A stretch of 8,087 nt of DNA. Source: Holosporaceae bacterium (GTDB lineage Bacteria; Pseudomonadota; Alphaproteobacteria; UBA3830). This document shows, piece by piece, positions 1 through 5,441 of this stretch (position 1 is its first letter; every line of letters begins with the position of its first letter). The DNA is taken from contig JAISCG010000086.1 of assembly GCA_031265715.1 (NCBI GenBank), positions 1 to 8,087 on the forward strand, read 5' to 3'. Below the pieces are notes generated by a model that worked only from the letters and a program-made list of their open reading frames with translations, was not told the DNA's origin and did no database searches. Made by a program: the position numbers and the translations under genes.

Positions 1-1488
1 CGAACCGTCGGGATGTTTGATAACGGCATTATCCGGACAATATCCGTAGCAATTGTCGCAGTGAAAACAGTTTCCGCAGGAAAAACAACGGGAAGATTCA
101 ACGACAATCTCTTCGGCGGTTAAATCTTTACTGCCGATCGCCGGATTTTTTTTATAGTACGATGTATTTATTTTTTTGGAATTTGCCGTTTCTTTTCTGT
201 GATTCGGAGTGTATTCGATTCCCCGAAGATACGCGTCGATGCAGAAAGCGGCTTTTTTGGCGTGGCCGATGGCGTGGGTCACGGAGCGTTTTCCGGAGAT
301 AATATCGCCGCCGGCGAAAATTCCCTTGGCTTCGGTCATCATACTTTTATCGACTTTAACTATGCCTTTTTCGGAAATCGTTATTTCGTTGATTTCACGA
401 AACATACCTCCGTCCACGGATTGTCCGACCGCAAAAATTATACTGTCCGCGCAGAGAGTTTCGGTTTCGCCGGTTTTCGATAAAATTCCGGATTCTTCGT
501 CGTAATTCATCAGATCCACAAAAACTTTTCCTTTTTCAATGCTGCTGACGGTGCGCAGGCAGAGAATTTCGATTCCCGCATCCAGAGCCTCTTTTATCTC
601 TGTTTCGTGGGCAGGCATATTGTTAATCGTGCGTCTGTAAATGATTTTCACATTTTTTGCTCCCCGTCGCAGAGCGGTTCCGGCAGCATCAATGGCCGTA
701 TTTCCACCGCCGTACACGAGGACATTATCACCGAGATTCGGCACGGTATCCGGCTCTTCCTCCAGCCTTTGGAACATATCTATCGCGGAGATGACACAGG
801 CTCCTTTTTCGATATTTACGTCTGTTTTTTCGGCCAGGTGAGCGCCGATCGATACGTAAACGGCGTCAAATTCGGAGAGTACATCATTGATGTTATCAAT
901 CTTTTTATTGCTTATTATTTTTACACCCAAATTTTCTATTCTGCCGATTTCGGCGTCGATAATATCGGAGGGAAGTCTGTATCTCGGAATGCCGTAGCGC
1001 ATCATTCCACCGGGTTTTCTGTGATTGTCGTAGACAGTAACGTTGTACCCGAGCATTTTCAAAAAATATGCCGCGGATAATCCGCCGGGACCGGCTCCGA
1101 TGACAAGGACTTTTCCGTCGACGGCGGCGGTCGTATTTTCGAACTGCCAATTTTTCGCAATTGCCGTGTCTCCGATCGCTTTTTCGATTGAATTTATGTT
1201 TACGGCTCCGTCAAATTGCCCGCGATTGCAAACCTTTTCGCAGGTATGATAGCAAACTCGTCCCATTATCGCAGGAAAGGGATTGTTTTTCACAATTTCC
1301 TCCCAGGCTTCGCGAATTTTCCCTTCTTTAGCCAGAGACAGCCAGTGCTGAATGTTTGATCCGGCCGGACAGGTGGCGTTGCAGGGAGGCAGTTTGCTTT
1401 TGTATTCGGGACGCATCGTCCTCCAGGATCCGGTTTTGTTATCAAGACTCGTTGATGCGTCAAGAACCGTCGCGAAAGGCCTAGTCAT
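1..1488 (-). CDS. GltD-like FAD/NAD(P) iron-sulfur oxidoreductase with ferredoxin-like tail (3' end cut by window)
   Basis: Partial: 496 codons are visible and the frame is still open at position 1. The likely role is to carry electrons between the Por complex and NAD(P)+ in the cytoplasm. The N-terminus (about residues 34-110) has the cysteine domain of glutamate synthase small subunits: C36, C40-P41, then NPFPAIMGRVC (68-79), C83 and C87. A dinucleotide fold follows with GAGPGG at 131-136 (FAD), a second nucleotide fold YGGGNTAID at 259-267 (NAD(P)H), and AGGDI at 392-396 closing the FAD site. Cysteines 468, 471, 474, 477, 480 and 484, ending in CP, begin a ferredoxin-like tail; homologues of this kind usually carry a second cluster further on, outside this window. 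The ATG at 1488-1486 overlaps the porB stop by 8 nt and has GAGG 8 nt upstream, so it is probably translationally coupled. No GltB partner is adjacent, and the position as last gene of a por operon argues against glutamate synthase. The family is clear; the electron acceptor is inferred. Confidence 0.88.
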   Translation of the reverse strand, partial: MTRPFATVLDASTSLDNKTGSWRTMRPEYKSKLPPCNATCPAGSNIQHWLSLAKEGKIREAWEEIVKNNPFPAIMGRVCYHTCEKVCNRGQFDGAVNINSIEKAIGDTAIAKNWQFENTTAAVDGKVLVIGAGPGGLSAAYFLKMLGYNVTVYDNHRKPGGMMRYGIPRYRLPSDIIDAEIGRIENLGVKIISNKKIDNINDVLSEFDAVYVSIGAHLAEKTDVNIEKGACVISAIDMFQRLEEEPDTVPNLGDNVLVYGGGNTAIDAAGTALRRGAKNVKIIYRRTINNMPAHETEIKEALDAGIEILCLRTVSSIEKGKVFVDLMNYDEESGILSKTGETETLCADSIIFAVGQSVDGGMFREINEITISEKGIVKVDKSMMTEAKGIFAGGDIISGKRSVTHAIGHAKKAAFCIDAYLRGIEYTPNHRKETANSKKINTSYYKKNPAIGSKDLTAEEIVVESSRCFSCGNCFHCDNCYGYCPDNAVIKHPDGS

Positions 1489-2431
1489 CTGAAATTCCTC
1501 CGTTTAATCTGTATTTTTCCATGTTTTCGTTTGCAATTTTTTGAAAAATGCCGACCGCGTCCGGGGGCGCATTTTTTCCGAACAGATGTGCAAACCTTCG
1601 CTGAACTCTGAGGTAATCCTCCACCGGGATCGGAGATTCGATCATGGAGGACCCGACCAATTTTCCGTTTTCGGCTTCGAACAGCGGAAATAATCCGCAG
1701 CGAATCGCCAATTTTGCGATCCTGATTGTTTCGGAAGTCGGAAATCCCCACCCGAGAGGGCACGGAACATGTATATGTATGTATTTTGAGCCGCGAATAT
1801 TGATTGCTTTTGAGACCTTTTCCTCCAAATCCGGAATATTTCCGATGCTGGCCGTCGCCACGTAGGGAATTCCGTGGGCCATGGCGATCAGCGGGACATT
1901 CTTCCCGGTTTGCGGATCGTTCCCGGAATAATCCTTTACGGGCATGGTGGTGGCAGTTCTCGTCAGCGGAGGCGTTGCTCCGGATCTTTGAACGCCGGTA
2001 TTCATGTAGGCTTGATTGTCGTAGCAGATGTACAAAACGTCGTCGTTGCGATCGAACATTCCCGACAGGCACCCCATTCCTATGTCAACGGTGGAACCGT
2101 CGCCGCCCTGGGCAATAACGCGAACATCGCTTTTGTTTTGATTACGCAGAGCCGCAGCCACTCCCGTCGCAACAGCCGGAGCATTTCCGAAGAGAGAATG
2201 CAGCCAGGGCGTTCCCCAGGAATTTTCCGGAAACGAACAGGAAAATACTTCCAGACACCCGGTGGCATTGACCACCGCAATTTTTCCGTTTGCGGCGCGG
2301 AAGGCGGCGTCAATGGCGCATCTGGCTCCCAACGCTTCTCCGCATCCCTGGCAGGCTCGATGACCGCTCGTCAGGGTATTCGGTCTGTCGCTCTGCGATT
2401 GCAGGGTCGATTTCAGGGTAAGATCAGCCAT
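1481..2431 (-). CDS. porB: Pyruvate:ferredoxin oxidoreductase, beta subunit
   Basis: This is the thiamine diphosphate and [4Fe-4S] subunit of the multi-subunit pyruvate oxidoreductase (pyruvate + CoA to acetyl-CoA + CO2 + reduced carrier). With the start at 2431 the protein has 316 residues, normal for the family. The four cluster cysteines expected in PorB are present: C27 and C30 (CQGC), C59 (ATGC) and C224 (PCPLGW). The thiamine diphosphate/Mg site is GGDGSTVDIG at 109-118 with YDNQAYMNTGVQ at 137-148. An upstream in-frame ATG at 2464 would add 11 residues. I prefer 2431 because GGAGG lies 5 nt before it and the family's conserved part starts shortly after. This ATG lies inside the last codons of porA (overlap 8 nt, 2424-2431). 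The YDNQAYMNTG block is typical of pyruvate-type enzymes; 2-oxoglutarate or branched-chain 2-oxoacid specificity is less likely. Confidence 0.95.
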   Translation of the reverse strand: MADLTLKSTLQSQSDRPNTLTSGHRACQGCGEALGARCAIDAAFRAANGKIAVVNATGCLEVFSCSFPENSWGTPWLHSLFGNAPAVATGVAAALRNQNKSDVRVIAQGGDGSTVDIGMGCLSGMFDRNDDVLYICYDNQAYMNTGVQRSGATPPLTRTATTMPVKDYSGNDPQTGKNVPLIAMAHGIPYVATASIGNIPDLEEKVSKAINIRGSKYIHIHVPCPLGWGFPTSETIRIAKLAIRCGLFPLFEAENGKLVGSSMIESPIPVEDYLRVQRRFAHLFGKNAPPDAVGIFQKIANENMEKYRLNGGISDD

Positions 2432-3617
2432 GGCATCCTCCACAGGTAATTTTTTTATATTCACGAGTTATTATGTCTTCCTTTAGCCCGAGAAATGTTG
2501 TTTTTTCATGATTTTCTTTTTTGAAACACTCTTTCAGCAGAGTTTTCGTAATATTTCTTCCGCCGAGACCGGCCACGACGGATATTACCTCGATGTTGTG
2601 ATTTTTCAGAGCCAGTTCGATTTCTTGGGACAAAATTCCGCCGATTCCGACTGCAAGAGCCTTCTCGACGACTATCACCCGCTTTGCGTTTTTCAGAGCG
2701 TCGCAGATTGCGTCGGCGGGAAACGGTCTGTAGCTTATCAGGGAAACAACCCCGAATTTTCCGCCTTCGGAATTCAGCTCGTCCGTTGCATCTTTTATTG
2801 TTCCGGCCGCCGATCCCAGGGTTACGATCACCGTTTTGGCTCCCTCAACGCAATATTTACGCAAAAGTCCGCCGGAATCTCTGCCGAATTTTTTCAAAAA
2901 CGACTCTCCGACGCATCGAATCGTTTCCAAAGAATCAATCTGTCGGCGATGAGCCAAATTTCTCACCTCCATAAAATATTCCGGAGAAACCATGGTTCCG
3001 ATCGCCATCGGATTATCCGGATTCAGTTCCATGTGTTCGGCTTTGTAGGGAGGAAGAAATTCGTCGACCTCTTCCTGAGAGGGAATGTCGACCTGTTCAT
3101 AGGCGTGGGTCAGGATAAATCCGTCGACGCAAACCATCACTGGACATCTCACTTTTTCCGCAATTTTGAAAGCCTGTATGTGAAGATCGAACGCTTCCTG
3201 ATTGGTTTCCGCGAAAAGCATAATCCAGCCGGCGTCCCTCGCGGACATCGCATCCGAGTGATCGTTCCAAATATTAATCGGAGATCCGATCGTGCGATTT
3301 CCGAGGGTCATGACTATCGGAAGTTCCAATCCGGCTGCGTTGTAAACTGCCTCCATCATGTAAAGCAATCCCTGGCTGGATGTTGCCGTGTAGCTGCGAA
3401 CTCCCGCCGCCTGGGAGCCGATCGCCACGCTCAGCGCCGCCATCTCGGATTCGACGTTGATAAACTCGCAGTCGGATAATTCTCCGCTCCTCACCAGATC
3501 GCCGACTCCTTCGACTATATGAGTTTGCGGAGTGATCGGATAGGCACAAATAACCTTCGGCCGACTCAGCGCCACTGCTTTGGCGACGGCCTGAGATCCT
3601 TCCAGTTGATAAAGCAT
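2424..3617 (-). CDS. porA: Pyruvate:ferredoxin oxidoreductase, alpha subunit
   Basis: This is the 397-residue catalytic alpha subunit, full length for the family (about 390). It contributes the pyrimidine-binding and transketolase-C-like domains that complete the thiamine diphosphate site with PorB. Visible motifs are AYPITPQT at 25-32, NVESEMAA at 54-61 (the conserved glutamate region), TSSQGLLYM near 79-87, and the pyruvate-type block SPINIWNDHSD at 112-122 followed by ARDAGW. The NDHSD block favours pyruvate over other 2-oxoacids. The C-terminal domain (about 260-350) includes a glycine-rich GSAAG and a VVEKALAVGIGG segment. The start is strongly marked: AGGAGG lies 4 nt before the ATG, which shares one base with the porC stop (TAATG). 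The last codons, encoding GGCHG, double as the ribosome-binding site and start of porB. Confidence 0.96.
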   Translation of the reverse strand: MLYQLEGSQAVAKAVALSRPKVICAYPITPQTHIVEGVGDLVRSGELSDCEFINVESEMAALSVAIGSQAAGVRSYTATSSQGLLYMMEAVYNAAGLELPIVMTLGNRTIGSPINIWNDHSDAMSARDAGWIMLFAETNQEAFDLHIQAFKIAEKVRCPVMVCVDGFILTHAYEQVDIPSQEEVDEFLPPYKAEHMELNPDNPMAIGTMVSPEYFMEVRNLAHRRQIDSLETIRCVGESFLKKFGRDSGGLLRKYCVEGAKTVIVTLGSAAGTIKDATDELNSEGGKFGVVSLISYRPFPADAICDALKNAKRVIVVEKALAVGIGGILSQEIELALKNHNIEVISVVAGLGGRNITKTLLKECFKKENHEKTTFLGLKEDIITREYKKITCGGCHG

Positions 3618-4156
3618 TAAACCTCCTTCAAGATTTTTTCGTAGGCAGCCCGGGCTGCATTCACATTTTTTTCCGCAACAGCCCCGGAAAACTTCATTTT
3701 CACGGCTTCAATTACGGATTCTATTTTGACGACTCCGGTCAGAGCTGCAAAACCGCCGAGCAGAACGGCGTTCGGAATTGGTCTTCCGACATTTTCCAGC
3801 GCGATTCCCGTGGCGGCGATGCACTTTACTCTGACATTTTTCAAATTGTGTTCTATTTCGACGGGAGAATTAATCAACACAAAACCGCCGTCCACGATCC
3901 CGTCAAAGGCTTTAGACGGTTCTATCACCGTTCTGTCTTGAATTATCAGTGCATTTGGTTCCAAAACAGGCTCGCGGAGTCGAATTTCCGCGGCAGATAT
4001 TCTGCAAAAGGCCGTCACCGGCGCTCCCATTCTTTCCGATCCGAAACTCGGAAACGCCTGGGCGTATTTTTTCTCCAGAAACGCTGCGATCGACAACATT
4101 TCGGCCGCTGTAACAACGCCCTGACCGCCTCTTCCGTGGATTCTTACCTGAAACAT
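3617..4156 (-). CDS. porC: Pyruvate:ferredoxin oxidoreductase, gamma subunit
   Basis: This 179-residue gamma subunit is the first gene of the operon. It has the signature nucleotide-binding-like loop HGRGGQG at 7-13 followed by VVTAAEML, and the diagnostic block AQAFPSFGSERMGAPV at about 32-47. Family length is about 180 residues. Gamma subunits form part of the alpha-beta-gamma-delta oxidoreductase and help bind CoA; in some enzymes they are fused to alpha or delta. Here gamma stands alone and no delta ferredoxin gene follows. The ATG at 4156-4154 has GGGAGG 4 nt upstream. The stop overlaps the porA start by one base. The symbol is used in the bacterial sense (porC = gamma, also called porG). 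Confidence 0.95.
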   Translation of the reverse strand: MFQVRIHGRGGQGVVTAAEMLSIAAFLEKKYAQAFPSFGSERMGAPVTAFCRISAAEIRLREPVLEPNALIIQDRTVIEPSKAFDGIVDGGFVLINSPVEIEHNLKNVRVKCIAATGIALENVGRPIPNAVLLGGFAALTGVVKIESVIEAVKMKFSGAVAEKNVNAARAAYEKILKEV

Positions 4157-4183
4157 CCCGCCTCCCTGATGAAAAACAGCGCA

Positions 4184-4212
4184 ATTATACTAAATGTAAC
4201 GGAACAAATAAA
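4184..4212 (-). promoter_or_regulatory. Likely promoter of the por operon
   Basis: Read on the minus strand, a perfect TATAAT occupies 4189-4184. The predicted transcript would start near 4177, giving a leader of about 20 nt before the porC ATG at 4156. The -35 side is poor: 17 nt upstream the hexamer is TTTATT (4212-4207), only a partial match to TTGACA, so an activator may be needed. No clear operator or riboswitch is visible. The box is seen directly; promoter activity is inferred. Confidence 0.5.
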
Positions 4213-4395
4213 GGACAGAGTTTTTGCGAAAATATGACCGGGAGCTTTTAGCTGATTTTTCGTTCAAATATCAATTTTTGAGTGGTTTTTTCGGATTCAA
4301 CTTCCGCAAAAGCAGTTTCCGGGTGTAAACCTGCACAGTTTGGGAAAAACGGTTTTTTTAAAATGCGACTTTTTTGTAATTTTTTTTGAAAAAAC

Positions 4396-4424
4396 TTGCT
4401 TTTCTTTTTATTATAATGTATAAT
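4396..4424 (+). promoter_or_regulatory. Likely promoter of the ankyrin-repeat gene
   Basis: TTGCTT (4396-4401) and a perfect TATAAT (4419-4424) are separated by 17 nt, the ideal spacing. A second TATAAT sits at 4412-4417 but has no suitably spaced -35. Transcription would begin near 4431, leaving an unusually long AT-rich leader of about 97 nt before the ATG at 4528. Confidence 0.55.
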
Positions 4425-4452
4425 AATTGTTGTAAATGTGGTGGAGAAAATT

Positions 4453-4467
4453 ATGAGGGAAAAATAA
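4453..4467 (+). promoter_or_regulatory. Possible four-codon leader ORF (M-R-E-K) in the ankyrin-gene 5' UTR
   Basis: ATG AGG GAA AAA TAA is preceded at 6 nt by GGTGGAG (4440-4446), a good ribosome-binding sequence. It lies wholly inside the predicted leader, 60 nt before the real start. It could be a translated mini-ORF affecting downstream translation or mRNA stability, or a chance occurrence in A-rich sequence. Confidence 0.2.
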
Positions 4468-4527
4468 CATAAATTTAGAAAAAAATTGATAATATCTTTA
4501 TATAAACAAACATTTAGGAGAAGAAAA

Positions 4528-5289
4528 ATGAAAAAGAATCGATATATTGACGTATTTAGCGTATTGTTGAGTGCAGTTTTCCTCTTGTTAACGGTTGAGC
4601 AAAGCAGTTCAATGAAAAGAGCCGAGAGCGAGCAATGGCTGGAAGATCAGTTAGTTTATGCTGTCGAATCAGGAGATATGGATGAGATTCGATTTCTGAT
4701 AAAGAAGAACAGAAATCGCGATGGATTTGTTGAAAAAATCACTCGGAGTTCCTCAGCCCCGATCACAGAAGATATCTCACGCAGCAGATTTAAAGATCTC
4801 CTGAAAGGAATATTGCATTTGGCTGTTAAGTTTAGAAAATTAGTGGTAATCAGGTCACTGTTAATGGAAGGGCTCGCAGATGTTAATGCGACCGACTCCC
4901 ATGGTAATACTCCGTTGCATTTGGCTGTCAAGTTGAAAGATTTAAAAGCAATTGAGATACTGTTGGAGGATAAGAACATAGATATTAAAAAAGTCAATGA
5001 TAAAAACCGCACTGCGTTGTATTACGCTTTCGAGTCAGAACATGAAGACATGATCGAACTTCTGGTAAATAAGGACGCAGAAGTTATCAATGTGGGCAGC
5101 ACTCCGTGGTTTGAGACACATGATATTAGCATTAAGTACGTAAATCAGAATATGGTCGATTTTATAAAAAAGTTGCAAAAAAGAAACGAGAATAATGTAC
5201 CTGCTAAAAAAGTTACTCGGAGTTCCTCAGTTCCATCTGATCCTATTGATATTGCAGTTCCCCCCGATAATAACGATCTGGCCATGTAA
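4528..5289 (+). CDS. Exported ankyrin-repeat protein, hypothetical
   Basis: This is a 253-residue protein of unknown specific function. I start at ATG 4528 because AGGAG (4516-4520) lies 7 nt upstream and the protein then opens with a signal-like sequence: KKNR followed by a hydrophobic stretch at about 9-23. An upstream in-frame ATG at 4486 would bury this. No lipobox cysteine or clear AxA cleavage site is visible, so the segment could also be a membrane anchor. Ankyrin repeats are seen at about 94-126 (ILHLAV), 127-160 (TPLHLAV) and 161-190 (TALYYAF, weaker), with a degenerate helix pair at 42-60 that may act as a cap. A K-x-T-R-S-S-S-x-P motif occurs at 70-78 and again at 228-236, bracketing the ankyrin block. 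Composition looks more AT-rich than the neighbours, which fits fast evolution or transfer. It is transcribed alone, between its own promoter and terminator. Ankyrin proteins of intracellular bacteria often bind host proteins; that role is only inferred here. Confidence 0.82.
   Translation: MKKNRYIDVFSVLLSAVFLLLTVEQSSSMKRAESEQWLEDQLVYAVESGDMDEIRFLIKKNRNRDGFVEKITRSSSAPITEDISRSRFKDLLKGILHLAVKFRKLVVIRSLLMEGLADVNATDSHGNTPLHLAVKLKDLKAIEILLEDKNIDIKKVNDKNRTALYYAFESEHEDMIELLVNKDAEVINVGSTPWFETHDISIKYVNQNMVDFIKKLQKRNENNVPAKKVTRSSSVPSDPIDIAVPPDNNDLAM
4741..5230 (+). repeat. Pair of exact 16-nt in-frame direct repeats in the ankyrin gene
   Basis: ACTCGGAGTTCCTCAG occurs at 4741-4756 and again at 5215-5230, 474 nt apart (a multiple of three) and in the same frame, encoding T-R-S-S-S. 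The amino acid similarity extends to K-x-T-R-S-S-S-x-P. The copies flank the main ankyrin block. Confidence 0.8.
4813..4934 (+). repeat. Near-identical DNA segments of adjacent ankyrin repeats
   Basis: The 20-nt segments at 4813-4832 and 4915-4934 differ at one silent position (T versus C in a Val codon) and both encode L-H-L-A-V-K plus part of the next codon. They are 102 nt apart, 34 codons, close to one ankyrin repeat. Such nucleotide identity suggests a recent internal duplication or gene conversion. Confidence 0.65.
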
Positions 5290-5311
5290 TTTTTTCCGCT
5301 TGAGATTTTCT

Positions 5312-5363
5312 CCGGTCATGACGCTTCTGCAACCGATGCTGCGGCGTCTTACCGGTTTTTTTT
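5312..5363 (+). terminator. Rho-independent terminator after the ankyrin gene
   Basis: CCGGT (5312-5316) pairs with ACCGG (5351-5355), and inside it GACGC (5320-5324) pairs with GCGTC (5344-5348), with a small internal loop between the two stems. Eight Ts follow at once (5356-5363). It begins 23 nt after the ankyrin stop codon and separates that gene from the accA promoter. Confidence 0.8.
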
Positions 5364-5381
5364 GTATTTTAAAAAAACTCG

Positions 5382-5392
5382 CACGCTGCGTG
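5382..5392. repeat. Short palindrome CACGC-T-GCGTG just upstream of the accA promoter
   Basis: This is a perfect inverted repeat with 5-bp arms around a single T. It sits immediately before the -35 element (5394), where an activator could bind. It may also be a chance palindrome; no regulator is known from the sequence. Confidence 0.3.
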
Positions 5393-5393
5393 A

Positions 5394-5422
5394 TTGTTAT
5401 CTTTTTTTTAGTGAGATATACT
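5394..5422 (+). promoter_or_regulatory. Likely promoter of accA and the downstream transporter
   Basis: TTGTTA (5394-5399) and TATACT (5417-5422) are separated by exactly 17 nt, matching sigma-70-type consensus at 4 of 6 and 5 of 6 positions. The predicted start near 5429 gives a very short leader before the accA ATG at 5442. It lies directly downstream of the preceding gene's terminator, as expected for a new transcription unit. Confidence 0.65.
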
Positions 5423-5441
5423 TCGGCGGCAGGGAGTTTTT

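Larger units (their letters stand above)
4157..4527. other. AT-rich divergent intergenic region between porC and the ankyrin gene
   Basis: About 370 bases without a supported protein gene separate two divergently transcribed genes. The region holds long T or A runs (for example around 4367-4394), the por promoter on one side and the ankyrin-gene promoter on the other. A small CGGA/TCCG hairpin with a 7-nt loop occurs near 4293-4307 but has no T-tract on either strand, so I do not call it a terminator. No tRNA-like or riboswitch-like fold could be recognised by eye. Confidence 0.6.

Noticed and set aside
607..1080. Open frame of 157 codons on the plus strand
   Set aside because: It is antisense to the FAD/NAD(P) domains of the flavoprotein; no independent support.
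1..1488. Annotation of the left-edge gene as gltD, glutamate synthase small chain
   Set aside because: The FAD and NAD(P) domains match, but the extra C-terminal cysteine cluster and the location at the end of a por operon, with no gltB in view, favour a Por-linked electron-transfer role.
1874..2449. Open frame of 191 codons on the plus strand
   Set aside because: It is antisense to porB, whose cofactor and cluster motifs are intact.
2508..3479. Long open frame (323 codons) on the plus strand
   Set aside because: It lies entirely antisense to porA, which has complete conserved motifs; the translation is rich in Arg, Phe and Ser with no recognisable domain, as expected for a shadow frame.
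4293..4307. Hairpin in the divergent region as a terminator
   Set aside because: It has only a 4-bp stem and a 7-nt loop, and no T-tract follows on either strand.
4412..4417. First TATAAT upstream of the ankyrin gene as the -10 box
   Set aside because: TTGCTT would be only 10 nt away; the second TATAAT at 4419-4424 has the proper 17-nt spacing.
4528..5289. Ankyrin gene as part of a toxin-antitoxin or mobile cassette
   Set aside because: No transposase, integrase, terminal inverted repeats or partner gene is visible around it; it is a single-gene transcription unit.
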